This document shows positions 1 through 9,124 of a stretch of DNA of 40,274 nucleotides, piece after piece. This DNA comes from an uncultured Actinomycetes bacterium (GTDB lineage: Bacteria; Actinomycetota; Thermoleophilia; Solirubrobacterales; 70-9). The first letter of the stretch is position 1. The number at the start of each line of letters is the position of its first letter. The translations under genes were made by a program, and so were the position numbers. The stretch covers positions 1 through 40,274 of the forward strand of contig CALCIA010000343.1 of assembly GCA_937907435.1 (NCBI GenBank), read 5' to 3'. The notes under the pieces were generated by a model. It made no database searches. It was not told the DNA's origin and was given only the letters and a program-made list of their open reading frames with translations.

Positions 1-270
1 TGCCAGGACCCCCATGAGGAGCCCAGGACACCCACGATCCATCCTCGGACGGCCGCCCGCCCCACGGACCCCCGCGGCCAGCGGCGCCCCCGCCCCCCGC
101 CAGCCCCGCCCTACACAAAGGACACCGCCGCCTCGCAAAGTCTGTACGCGTGGACAAACCTTGCGTTCATTGATCGGCAGTAGGCTCATCTGGCTCTGTC
201 TAGGGAGTATTGAAAGGAAACGATCGCGGCCGGACACCGGACGCGCCGCAAGTGAGGGACAGCACAAGCG
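1..270. other. No supported gene; upstream region of glnN
   Basis: I see no convincing gene here. The open frames are rich in Pro and Arg and look like GC-driven artefacts. The last 150 bases form the leader of the glutamine synthetase gene. A purine-rich GTGAGGGA lies about 12 bases before its ATG, which is a weak and rather distant ribosome-binding site. No clear -35/-10 pair could be assigned. Confidence 0.5.
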
Positions 271-2418
<2,148 letters not shown>

Positions 2419-2427
2419 CGCCGGAAT

Positions 2428-2470
2428 GAGTTCGCACTTATCCGCGCATACCGCGGATAAGTGCGAACTC
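2428..2470. repeat. Hairpin repeat, copy 1 (GAGTTCGCA family)
   Basis: Left arm GAGTTCGCACTTATCCGCG (2428-2446), 5-base loop, and a perfect 19-bp complementary right arm (2452-2470), followed by ACCGGGAGGGCGG. It lies between the converging ends of glnN and the 66-aa gene, whose stop codon overlaps the right arm. The same design recurs at 9002 and 9066. There is no T tract, so it is a dispersed palindrome that may also act as a two-way terminator. Confidence 0.85.
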
Positions 2471-2669
2471 ACCGGGAGGGCGGGTCCGGATCGCCGGGTC
2501 CGTCCTCTTTCTCGTTCTCTTCCGGCGGTTCCTTGATCGCCCAGCGCAGCAGCCAGACGACGGCGAGGGCGCCGAGGATCGGGATCATGCCGCCACCGAC
2601 GACCGGCTCCCACGCCTCTTCGGCGCGAACGAGGCGGATCCCGGCGGTGACTATTTCAGGTTGGATCAT
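2469..2669 (-). CDS. Small membrane protein, 66 aa
   Basis: I do not recognise a family. The 66-aa product has a short N-terminal stretch (MIQPEIVTAG...), one hydrophobic helix at about residues 27-45 (GMIPILGALAVVWLLRW), and an acidic, proline-rich tail (EENEKEDGPGDPDPPSR). This suggests a single-pass membrane protein with a charged tail. Its ATG overlaps the TGA of the upstream phosphoesterase gene by 4 bp (ATGA), so the two are probably translationally coupled and may work together, for example with the small protein holding the enzyme at the membrane; that role is inference. The reading frame is supported mainly by this overlap and the clean transmembrane segment. Confidence 0.6.
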   Translation of the reverse strand: MIQPEIVTAGIRLVRAEEAWEPVVGGGMIPILGALAVVWLLRWAIKEPPEENEKEDGPGDPDPPSR

Positions 2670-3895
2670 GCGGGTGCTTTCGGTAGGCCGGGGCCACCGG
2701 CCAGTGGATTGAGGTCGGCAAGAAGCTCGAGCAGGCGCGGCTGCGGCTCGGCGTCGTCGATGACGATCGCCGTCCCCGGCCAGGCGTACCGGCAGTAGCG
2801 GGCGTAGGCCTGGCGCGAGGAGAGGTCGGGCTCGTAGATCCAGCAGCCGCTGTTCCAATAACGGGTGGCGCCCTGGGAGGCGCGGACGTCGTCGAGCGGC
2901 TGGTGGGTGTGGGCGAAGACGATCTTGTCCGCCTCCGCTCCCCAGCCGAGGTTGGCGACGACCCGCGAGAAGGCCTCGAGGGCGTGCTCGGTCGGGCTCG
3001 AGCGCGAGATGACGGTCGGCTCCGGGTAGCTCGGCACGGCCGGGGGCGGGCCGGGGAGCGGCCCCTCGCGCGCCTGGCGCTCGGCCTCCTCCTGGACGAC
3101 GGCGTCGAAGTGCGCGGCGCTCGGGAGGCCGGCGGCCTCGCCCTCGGCGCGCTCCCGCACGGCGGCGGCAGCACGGCGGGCGGCCCGCACCGGAACGCCC
3201 GCGGTGGTGACGACGCGACCCGCCCGCTGGGCGGTGCGGAAGACGTTCTGCTGCGCGTGCGTGCCGTGCGGCATCTGCGCGGCGATGTAGAGCCACTCGG
3301 TGAGGAGCGTCGTCACCGACTCGTAATCGGCCTCGCACGTCGGTTCCTCGGGGCCGCCGGAGGCGATCGCCCAGAGGGCGCGGGTGAGCAGGCGCGAGCC
3401 GCGCGAGCCGCTCATCCGCGCGTGCGGGTCCAGGTAATGGCCGTGGGTGCAGAGGACGCCGCCGAAGCTGTAGGTCGGATAGGCGATCTCGACCTCCACC
3501 CCGGGCAGGCGCGCTTCGAGGAAGCCTTGGAAGAAGGCCGGGCCCGGCGGCTCGTGCGGGGCCGTGCCGTCGGGGCGGAGCGCGTCGCCGCGGGCGAGCG
3601 CCACCTCGAGCTGGTTCTCTTCGTCGCGGTGGACGAGGTGGTGGTCGTGGTTCCCGGCGAGGAAGACGAAGCGCTTCCCGGGCAGCTTCGCGGCGATCAG
3701 CTTCAGCAGGCCCGCGGACGCGTCGACCGCGTCGGCGACGGAGCCGAAGAGGAAATCGAAGAGGTCGCCGAGCAGGATCACCTCGTCGAGGCCCTCCAGC
3801 GCGGGCGCGAGGCGCTCGAGGAAGAAGTCCTCGCGCAGGAGGTCGCGCCCGGTCCAGGCGCCGAAGTGGGTGTCGGAGATGACCAGCGCGCGCAC
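2666..3895 (-). CDS. Calcineurin-like metallophosphoesterase
   Basis: 409-aa member of the binuclear-metal phosphoesterase superfamily, which hydrolyses phosphomonoesters or phosphodiesters. The metal-binding motifs are all visible: SDTH (D8, H10), GDLFD (43-47), GNHDHH, and FAHTHQP near the C-terminus. The substrate cannot be inferred; the spacing resembles UDP-diacylglucosamine pyrophosphatase-like and other cytosolic members. The middle contains an Arg/Ala-rich helical insert of about 100 residues between the GNHD block and the last His motif, longer than in minimal members. GTG at 3895 is chosen because SDTH must lie near the N-terminus. It lies 37 bp after the P450 gene and overlaps the 66-aa gene, so a shared transcript is likely. 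Confidence 0.85.
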   Translation of the reverse strand: MRALVISDTHFGAWTGRDLLREDFFLERLAPALEGLDEVILLGDLFDFLFGSVADAVDASAGLLKLIAAKLPGKRFVFLAGNHDHHLVHRDEENQLEVALARGDALRPDGTAPHEPPGPAFFQGFLEARLPGVEVEIAYPTYSFGGVLCTHGHYLDPHARMSGSRGSRLLTRALWAIASGGPEEPTCEADYESVTTLLTEWLYIAAQMPHGTHAQQNVFRTAQRAGRVVTTAGVPVRAARRAAAAVRERAEGEAAGLPSAAHFDAVVQEEAERQAREGPLPGPPPAVPSYPEPTVISRSSPTEHALEAFSRVVANLGWGAEADKIVFAHTHQPLDDVRASQGATRYWNSGCWIYEPDLSSRQAYARYCRYAWPGTAIVIDDAEPQPRLLELLADLNPLAGGPGLPKAPA

Positions 3896-3932
3896 GGGGC
3901 CGGAGTCTAGGCCCGTCCCCTAAGCGGCAGCT

Positions 3933-5372
3933 TCAGGCGCGCGGGGAGAGGCGCATCTCAAGGCCGCCGCGCGGGGAGAGCGTCGGCATCTGGCGGACCG
4001 TCATCGTGCGGCCCGGCAGGGCGTCGGCGCGGAGGCGCTGGAGCAGCATCGTCGTCACCAGCTTCACCTCGATCAGGCCGAAGCGTTTGCCGATGCAGAT
4101 CCGCTTGCCGCCGCCGAAGGGGACGTAGGCGCCGCGCGGCAGGGCCGCTTTGCGCTCGCGGGTGAAGCGCTCGGGGACGAAGGCCTCCGGCTCGGGGAAG
4201 ACCTCGGGCAGGCGGTGGCTGGCCCAGGAGCAGTAGTTGACGTAGGCGCCGCGCGGCACCCGGTAGCCGCCCCACTCGAACTCGCGGACGGCGCGGCGGG
4301 GGCCGATCCAGGCGGGCGGATAGAGGCGCAGCACCTCGTCGACCACCATGTCGAGGTAGGGCAGCTCCTTCTCCAGCTGGTCGATCGTCGGCGGCGCGCC
4401 GCCGAGCACCCGGTCCTGCTCCTCGCAGATGCGCTCCACCACGTCGGGATGGTGGGCGAGCTCGTAGAGGGCGAAGGTGACGGTCGAGGTCGAGGTGTCA
4501 TGGCCGGCGAACATCAGCGTCGTCACCTGGTCGCGGATCTCGGTGTCGGTGAAGCGCTCGCCGTGCTCGCCGCGCGCGGCGACCAGCAGCGAGAGGATGT
4601 CGCGGCGGCCGCTGTCGGGGGCGGCGCGGCGGCGCTCGATCTCTTCGTAGACGATCCGGTCGATGACGGCGCGGGCGGCCATCAGCCGGCGCCAGGGCGA
4701 GCCGGGGCCGCGCACCAGCCGCAGCGCAAAGTCGATGCCGAAGAAGCCGAGCGCCCGCTCGAAGTTCTCCGCCGCGAGGGCGCCCTTGCCGGCGTCGTCG
4801 GGATCGAGGCCGAGCAGCGCCCGCATCGCGATCCGCATCGCCAGCGCCCGCATCCAGGCGTAGACGTCGACCACGGTGCCGGGGGCCAGCGTGGCAAGCG
4901 CCGCTTCGGCCTCGGTCACCATCGCCGCGGTCGCGGCCTCGACCTGCTCCCGGTGGAAGGCGGGCAGCATGATCGCCCGGGCGCGGTCGTGGTACTCGTC
5001 GTCGATCGTCAAGAGGCCGTCGCCGAGCAACGGGATCAGGTCGCCGAAGCTCGACTCGCGCCAGTGGAAGTTCTCCGGGTGGCCGACCGTGACGTAGTGG
5101 TTCGCCTCCGGTCCCAGCATCCAGATCGAGCGGATGTGGAGGAAGCGCATCGAGAAGATCGGCCCGAACTCTTCGTAGCCGCCGAGCAGGATCGGCAGCG
5201 GGTCGCGGGCGACCTGCTTGGTCCGCGCCCAGTTGAAGTCACGCGGCCCCGGCGGGTACTTCCCCCGTCCCCGCACCTCGACCGCGAGGTCGTCGAAGAC
5301 ACGGCGGAACGGGTTGGCGGTGAGCCGCGGCGGGCGGTCTGCGATCGGCGCCGTCGAGTCGACCGTGGCCAT
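3933..5372 (-). CDS. Cytochrome P450
   Basis: 479-aa soluble bacterial P450, a haem-thiolate monooxygenase. Diagnostic motifs are present: oxygen-binding I-helix AGHDTS (289-294), K-helix EVLR (E346, R349), the PERF block (400-403), and the haem loop FGGGKRICIG with cysteine ligand C426. No N-terminal membrane anchor is seen, as expected for a prokaryotic enzyme. Its redox partners and substrate are unknown; no ferredoxin or reductase gene is in the window. It follows rlmN by 39 bp and precedes the phosphoesterase by 37 bp on the same strand. A DUF2600 terpene synthase-like gene is about 1.1 kb away on the other strand, so an isoprenoid substrate is possible but unproven. Confidence 0.93.
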   Translation of the reverse strand: MATVDSTAPIADRPPRLTANPFRRVFDDLAVEVRGRGKYPPGPRDFNWARTKQVARDPLPILLGGYEEFGPIFSMRFLHIRSIWMLGPEANHYVTVGHPENFHWRESSFGDLIPLLGDGLLTIDDEYHDRARAIMLPAFHREQVEAATAAMVTEAEAALATLAPGTVVDVYAWMRALAMRIAMRALLGLDPDDAGKGALAAENFERALGFFGIDFALRLVRGPGSPWRRLMAARAVIDRIVYEEIERRRAAPDSGRRDILSLLVAARGEHGERFTDTEIRDQVTTLMFAGHDTSTSTVTFALYELAHHPDVVERICEEQDRVLGGAPPTIDQLEKELPYLDMVVDEVLRLYPPAWIGPRRAVREFEWGGYRVPRGAYVNYCSWASHRLPEVFPEPEAFVPERFTRERKAALPRGAYVPFGGGKRICIGKRFGLIEVKLVTTMLLQRLRADALPGRTMTVRQMPTLSPRGGLEMRLSPRA

Positions 5373-5394
5373 GGGCCGGAAGCTTAACGATAAA

Positions 5395-5412
5395 ACTGGC
5401 TGGCTGGCCAGT
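5395..5412 (-). promoter_or_regulatory. Inverted repeat in the P450 upstream region
   Basis: ACTGGC-6 nt-GCCAGT lies in the 39-bp gap before the P450 start and touches the rlmN stop codon. On the minus strand it sits between a weak -35 (CTGACT) and -10 (TATCGT) spaced by 17, so it could be an operator giving the P450 its own control. The promoter match is weak. Confidence 0.3.
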
Positions 5413-6395
5413 CAGGCCGTGGCTTTGGCGGCGAGCTGGCCGCAGGCGGCGTCGATATCACGGCCGCGGGTGAGGCGGACGGTGGCGGGGACGCGGTGCT
5501 CGGCGAGGATCGCACGGAAGGCCTCGATCCGCTCCGGCGAGGAGCCGTCGTAGGCGCCGGTCGGGTTGTAGGGGATCAGGTTGATCTTGTAGATCCGCGG
5601 GTCGAGCAGGGCGGCGAGTTCGCGGGCGTGCTCGGGATGGTCGTTGACGCCGTCGAGCATCACGTACTCGACGAAGACCTTGCGCCGGCGCTTGGCCCGA
5701 TAACGGTCACAGGCGGCCAGCACCTCGGCGAGGGGATAGCGCTCGTTGACCGGCATCAGCTGCGAGCGCAGGCCGTCGTTGGGCGCGTGCAGGGACAGGG
5801 CCAGTCCGATCGGCATCTCGCACTCGGCGAGCCGGTCGATCCCCGGCACCCAGCCGACCGTCGAGATCGAGGTCCGCCGGTTGGTGACGCCGACGTCGGG
5901 GAGGCGCTCGCAGGCGGCCAGCACGTTGTCGATGTTCATCGTCGGCTCCCCCATCCCCATGAAGACGACGTGGTCGATCGCTTCGACGCGGCGGAAGTGG
6001 AGCGCCTGGTCGAGGATCTCGTCGGCGGTGAGGTTGCGGCCGAACTGCATCCGCCCGGTCGCGCAGAACGTGCAGGTGAGCGGGCAGCCCGACTGCGAGG
6101 AGACGCAGACCGAGCGCCGGCCGTCGCGATAGCGCATCAGCACCGCCTCGAGCGGGCGGCCGTCGGCGGTGTCGAAGAGGGTCTTCACGGTGCCGTCGTC
6201 GGAGCGCGCCTCGGCGCGGACCGCCAGCGTCGAGAGCGGCACCTCGGCGGCGAGCCGCTCCCGCAGCCCGGCCGGCAGGTTCGTCATCTCCTCGTAGCCC
6301 CCCACCCCGCGCGCGACCCACTCCCAGACCTGGGAGGCGCGGTAGCCCGGCTCGCCCGCGGCGGCGAGGACCTCGTCGAGGCGCTGCGTGTCCAT
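5412..6395 (-). CDS. rlmN: 23S rRNA/tRNA adenine-C2 methyltransferase RlmN
   Basis: Radical-SAM enzyme that methylates C2 of A2503 in 23S rRNA, and in many bacteria A37 of tRNAs. At 327 aa it has the usual shape: an N-terminal helical domain, then the radical-SAM cluster motif CPLTCTFC (C104, C108, C111). The two extra methylation cysteines sit where expected: C97, seven residues before the cluster, and C318 near the C-terminus (AACGQL). FMGMGEPTMN is the SAM-binding GGE-like motif. The ATG at 6395 gives the normal N-terminus. It heads the minus-strand run into the P450 gene. Its promoter is probably in 6396-6460, where a degenerate copy of a box found elsewhere in the window lies. Confidence 0.94.
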   Translation of the reverse strand: MDTQRLDEVLAAAGEPGYRASQVWEWVARGVGGYEEMTNLPAGLRERLAAEVPLSTLAVRAEARSDDGTVKTLFDTADGRPLEAVLMRYRDGRRSVCVSSQSGCPLTCTFCATGRMQFGRNLTADEILDQALHFRRVEAIDHVVFMGMGEPTMNIDNVLAACERLPDVGVTNRRTSISTVGWVPGIDRLAECEMPIGLALSLHAPNDGLRSQLMPVNERYPLAEVLAACDRYRAKRRRKVFVEYVMLDGVNDHPEHARELAALLDPRIYKINLIPYNPTGAYDGSSPERIEAFRAILAEHRVPATVRLTRGRDIDAACGQLAAKATA

Positions 6396-6438
6396 CCGAT
6401 GAGATTAGACGGCCCGGCCAGTCGCCTCCCCTTCGCGC

Positions 6439-6457
6439 AGGAGAACAAATACGTACC
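6439..6457 (-). promoter_or_regulatory. Degenerate copy of the GGT...TGT box upstream of rlmN
   Basis: Read on the minus strand, GGTACGTATTTGT followed by TCTCCT matches the spacer and -10 register of the four better boxes at 8340, 18515, 32352 and 36629. The -35 region (GCAATG) is poor, although TGACA occurs 4 bases out of register. It lies 44 bases before the rlmN start. This could be coincidence. Confidence 0.25.
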
Positions 6458-6514
6458 ATGTCATTGCGCCTTCTACGGTGCAGGCGGCACAATCAGCCTT
6501 GGACACTTCGCCCT

Positions 6515-7558
6515 ATGAAGTCCTTCGACGTACCACGAGCGCTCGAGGCGCCGCTCCAGGTGGCGGTCACGCTTGCCACTTTGGCCCGCTATCGCGCGGC
6601 GATCCTGCCGGTCGTCGACCGTGAGCTGGAACTGTGGGAGGCCCGCGCCGCAGCGATCCCGGACCGGCTTCTGCGCGAACAGGCGCTCGCCGCCCTGACC
6701 GAGAAGCGCGGCAACGTCGAGGCGACGGCGGCGCTGGTGACGCTGGCGCCGCGGCGCGGACGCCACGCGGTGGTGCGCGCCTCGACCGCACTGCAGGTCG
6801 CGGTCGACTATCTCGACACGCTGGGCGAGGAAGGCGGGCCGGACCAGCTCGCCGACGGCCTGCGGCTGCACGAGTCGCTGGTCGCGGCGCTGACGCCGGG
6901 CGCCGAGCCGCGCGACTGGTACGCGCACCATCCCTGCGGCGAGGACGGCGGCTATCTCGACGCGCTGGTCGCCGCCTGCCAGGTCGCGGTCGCCGCCCTC
7001 CCCTCCCCCGTGGCGCTGCTGGCCGCCCGCCATGCCGCCGGGCGCTGCGGCGCCGGTCAGAGCCACACCCACGCCGACGACGGCGCCAGGCTGGATGCCT
7101 GGGCGACGACGCTCGCCGCCCCGTCGGGGCTGCGCTGGTGGGAGGCGGCCGCCGGGGCCAGTTCTTCGGTCGGCGCCCATGCGCTGATCGCGCTGGCCGG
7201 CACGCCCGGGGCGAGCGCCGCCGACGCCGAGCTCCTCACCGCCGCCTACGACCCCTGGATCGGCGCGCTCACCGTGCTGCTCGACGACTTCGTCGACCGC
7301 GAGCGCGACGCGCGCGACGGCGAGCACAACTACATGCGCTATTGCGACGAGGAGGCCTCGGCGCGGATCGACTTCCTCGTCGCCGGCGCCCGCCGGGCGC
7401 TGCGCGACGTCCCCCGCCGCGCCACCCATGAGGCGATCCTGAACGGGGTGCTCGCCTACTACCTCGGCGGGCGGGCAGGGGCCCTCGGCGAGCGCCCCGC
7501 GGCGGCCGAGAGCGCGCCGGTCCGCACCTTGTCCACGGCGCTCAGGCTCGCGGCATGA
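6515..7558 (+). CDS. DUF2600 family protein (tetraprenyl-beta-curcumene synthase-like)
   Basis: 347 aa. Resembles the DUF2600/YtpB family, whose Bacillus member cyclises a long prenyl diphosphate to tetraprenyl-beta-curcumene, a class-I-like terpene synthase without the classic motifs. Characteristic all-alpha blocks rich in acidic residues are visible: VDYLDTLGEEGG in the first third and LLDDFVDRERDARDGEHNYMRY near the end, the latter a likely Mg-diphosphate site. The start is uncertain: ATG 6515 (MKSFDVPRALEAP) has no Shine-Dalgarno but fits the family N-terminus, while an in-frame ATG at 6458 adds 19 Arg-rich residues. Its stop overlaps the start of the cis-prenyltransferase gene (ATGA), strongly suggesting that the downstream enzyme supplies its prenyl substrate. 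Confidence 0.82.
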   Translation: MKSFDVPRALEAPLQVAVTLATLARYRAAILPVVDRELELWEARAAAIPDRLLREQALAALTEKRGNVEATAALVTLAPRRGRHAVVRASTALQVAVDYLDTLGEEGGPDQLADGLRLHESLVAALTPGAEPRDWYAHHPCGEDGGYLDALVAACQVAVAALPSPVALLAARHAAGRCGAGQSHTHADDGARLDAWATTLAAPSGLRWWEAAAGASSSVGAHALIALAGTPGASAADAELLTAAYDPWIGALTVLLDDFVDRERDARDGEHNYMRYCDEEASARIDFLVAGARRALRDVPRRATHEAILNGVLAYYLGGRAGALGERPAAAESAPVRTLSTALRLAA

Positions 7559-8262
7559 CCGTCGACGACGGCGCCCGCTACGTGGCGATCATCACCGACG
7601 GCAACCGGCGCTGGGCGCGGGAGCGCAACCTGCCGGTCGGCGAAGGGCACCGGGCGGCCGCCGAGAACGTGCTGGGACGACTGCGCGACGCGGCCGAGCT
7701 CGGGGTCCAGGAGCTGACGATCTACGCCTTCTCGACCGAGAACTGGGAACGCTCCGACCAGGAGGTCAGCGGCCTGCTCGCCCTGCTCGCCGAGTACATC
7801 GACGGCGTCACGCCGGACCTTCACGCCGAAGGCGTGCGGATGCGCTTCATCGGCGATCGCGGCGCCCCCTTGCCGGCCAAGCTGGTCGAGCGGATGGAAT
7901 GGGCCGAAGAGCTGACCGACGCGAACCGGCGCATCACCTTCTTCGTCCCCTTCAACTACGGCGGCCGGGCCGAGATCGTCCGCGCCGCGGCGGCCTTCGA
8001 CGGCGGCGACGAGGACGAGTTCGCGCGCGGCCTCTACGCGCCGGAGATGCACAACCCGCAGCTGATGATCAGGACCAGCGGCGAGCGCCGGCTGTCCAAC
8101 TACCTGCTCTGGCAGCTGGCCGACTCCGAGCTGATCTTCCGCGACGAGCTCTGGCCGGACTTCTCCCGCCGCGCCTTCGAGGAGTCGCTGGCCGAGTACG
8201 GGCGGCGGCAGAACCGCAGACGGCCCGGAGGGTTTCAGGGAGACCCCTCCGGGCTTGGTTGA
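7555..8262 (+). CDS. uppS: Polyprenyl diphosphate synthase (cis-prenyltransferase, UppS family)
   Basis: Condenses isopentenyl diphosphate units in the cis configuration to make a polyprenyl diphosphate in the cytoplasm. Motifs: IITDGNRRWA with catalytic D15 (usual form IxMDGNxRWA), AFSTENW, and the C-terminal RTSGERRLSNYLLWQ...SELIF block that binds IPP. At 235 aa it is normal length. The ATG at 7555 overlaps the stop of the DUF2600 gene by 4 bp, so the pair is translationally coupled. Because of that pairing it may be a specialised, short- or medium-chain enzyme rather than the housekeeping undecaprenyl diphosphate synthase; that is inference. A terminator-like hairpin begins inside its 3' end. 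Confidence 0.92.
   Translation: MTVDDGARYVAIITDGNRRWARERNLPVGEGHRAAAENVLGRLRDAAELGVQELTIYAFSTENWERSDQEVSGLLALLAEYIDGVTPDLHAEGVRMRFIGDRGAPLPAKLVERMEWAEELTDANRRITFFVPFNYGGRAEIVRAAAAFDGGDEDEFARGLYAPEMHNPQLMIRTSGERRLSNYLLWQLADSELIFRDELWPDFSRRAFEESLAEYGRRQNRRRPGGFQGDPSGLG
8223..8254 (+). terminator. Terminator-like hairpin at the 3' end of uppS
   Basis: GCCCGGAGGGT (8223-8233) pairs with ACCCCTCCGGGC (8243-8254) with one bulged base, giving an 11-bp GC-rich stem and a 9-base loop, followed by TTGGTT. It overlaps the last codons of uppS. The T run is poor, as is common in GC-rich actinobacteria. Confidence 0.5.
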
Positions 8263-8339
8263 AAGTCTGCGTAGAAGCGGGCGCCCAGGGAAAGACGGAT
8301 CCGCTCCGGTGGCTGCCGAACGAAAAGTTCGACCAGACA

Positions 8340-8368
8340 ATAAGAACATATACAGACCGTTTCGTCAA
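8340..8368 (-). promoter_or_regulatory. Shared promoter/operator box, copy P1
   Basis: On the minus strand: -35 TTGACG (8368-8363), a 17-base spacer with GGTCTGTATATGT, and -10 TCTTAT (8345-8340). Spacing and spacer bases match copies at 18515, 32352 and 36629. The -35 overlaps the stop codon of the orphan TetR_C gene at 8365. No gene follows on the minus strand; transcription from here would run antisense into uppS. Confidence 0.6.
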
Positions 8369-8847
8369 TGCCGACCTTCGCCGGCGGCGAAGCGATTGGC
8401 CCAGGATCGGGCCTCGTCGAAGCCCAGATAGGGCAGCAGGGCGAGCAGGACCAGGTCGGGACGCAGGGCTTCCAGAGCCTCCAGGCGCCCGACCCGGACG
8501 TGGTCCCCGACCAGGCCGACGATCCCGGCGACAAGCGCCTCGTCGGTCGTCCCCGGGAGGCGCGACCCCGCCGGCGCGGTGCGCGAGATGAGCCCGGCAA
8601 GCCGCTCGATCGTTCCCGTATATCCGCTTGGTGAAGCCTTTTCTTCTGTCTCGAGCACGAGCAGCGCGTCGACCACAGCCGGATGGCCGATCGCGAACTC
8701 GACCCCGGCGTAGATCCCGGCACCGACCTGCGCCGGCCACTCCTCCCGCGGCCGGCAGGCCGCCGCGACGCTCGCTTCGAGATCACCGAGCAGCTGCCCG
8801 AAGACCTCCCCCCTCCCTGCTCCCGAACCGCCGCCGCCCTGGTTCAT
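8365..8847 (-). CDS. Orphan TetR C-terminal domain protein A (no HTH)
   Basis: 160 aa, all-helical. Its sequence resembles the ligand-binding C-terminal half of actinobacterial TetR regulators: WPAQVGAGIYAGVEFAIGHPAVVDALL (a helix pair), then EALVAGIVGLVGDHVRVG, then LRPDLVLLALLPYLGFDEARSWA. The LRPDLV..LLPYLG..EA ending is shared with the proteins at 24835 and 35205. The N-terminal HTH of a normal TetR is absent; only about 20 Gly-rich residues precede the first helix. ATG 8847 is preceded within 6 bases by a possible -10, so the message may be leaderless. It lies downstream of the secreted gene at 9125 on the same strand. It may sense a ligand or pair with a full TetR; that role is inferred. 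Confidence 0.7.
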   Translation of the reverse strand: MNQGGGGSGAGRGEVFGQLLGDLEASVAAACRPREEWPAQVGAGIYAGVEFAIGHPAVVDALLVLETEEKASPSGYTGTIERLAGLISRTAPAGSRLPGTTDEALVAGIVGLVGDHVRVGRLEALEALRPDLVLLALLPYLGFDEARSWANRFAAGEGRH

Positions 8848-8853
8848 ATTTTG

Positions 8854-8882
8854 GAGACACTAACAGACCACTAAGCGGTCAA
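8854..8882 (-). promoter_or_regulatory. Weak, shifted copy of the shared promoter box (P5)
   Basis: Minus strand: TTGACC (8882-8877), 17-base spacer containing GGTCTG, then TGTCTC (8859-8854) and, 6 bases on, the ATG of the orphan TetR_C gene. The GGTCTG is 3 bases out of register with the other copies and the -10 is poor, so this is a tentative call. Confidence 0.35.
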
Positions 8883-8966
8883 ATCCCTCCCGACGAACAA
8901 TGCCGCGCCCGATTTGCCCGGCGTAGATCACCGGCAAGCCGGCGCCTCTGGGTGATACACAGGGGG

Positions 8967-8982
8967 AAGCTGTCGCCTCGGG
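8967..8982 (+). repeat. AAGCTGTCGCC repeat, copy 1
   Basis: AAGCTGTCGCCTCGGG. Two closer copies (AAGCTGTCGCCCGGG) lie at 40192 and 40225 near the other end of the window, also in non-coding DNA beside GGGGA/GGGAC runs. Likely a dispersed intergenic element. Confidence 0.5.
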
Positions 8983-9001
8983 CCGGGGAGGTCCGAGGGT
9001 C

Positions 9002-9044
9002 GAGTTCGCACTTTGCCGCGGATAGCGCGGAGAAGTGCGAACTC
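9002..9044. repeat. Hairpin repeat, copy 2 (GAGTTCGCA family)
   Basis: Arms GAGTTCGCACTTTGCCGCG and CGCGGAGAAGTGCGAACTC around a 5-base loop; 17 of 19 positions form Watson-Crick pairs, plus one T-G wobble. It is followed by the same ACCGGGAGGGCGG as copy 1 and placed in tandem with copy 3, downstream of the minus-strand secreted gene at 9125. Confidence 0.85.
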
Positions 9045-9065
9045 ACCGGGAGGGCGGACCGGGTC

Positions 9066-9108
9066 GAGTTCGCAGTAATCCGCGCATAGCGCGGGTTTCT
9101 GCGAACTC
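9066..9108. repeat. Hairpin repeat, copy 3 (GAGTTCGCA family)
   Basis: Arms GAGTTCGCAGTAATCCGCG and CGCGGGTTTCTGCGAACTC around the loop CATAG; one mismatch and one wobble in 19. The C-to-G change at base 10 of the left arm is matched by a paired change on the right arm, showing that the stem is conserved. Lies 17 bases beyond the stop of the gene at 9125, so it may serve as its terminator. Confidence 0.85.
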
Positions 9109-9124
9109 ACCGGATGGGGGTCGG

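Noticed and set aside
1..270. Possible gene start at position 14 running into glnN
   Set aside because: Pro/Arg-rich, no ribosome site, overlaps the glnN start and resembles translated GC-rich DNA.
2903..3910. 335-codon plus-strand frame opposite the phosphoesterase
   Set aside because: No recognisable domain; the minus strand carries all metal-binding motifs of the phosphoesterase.
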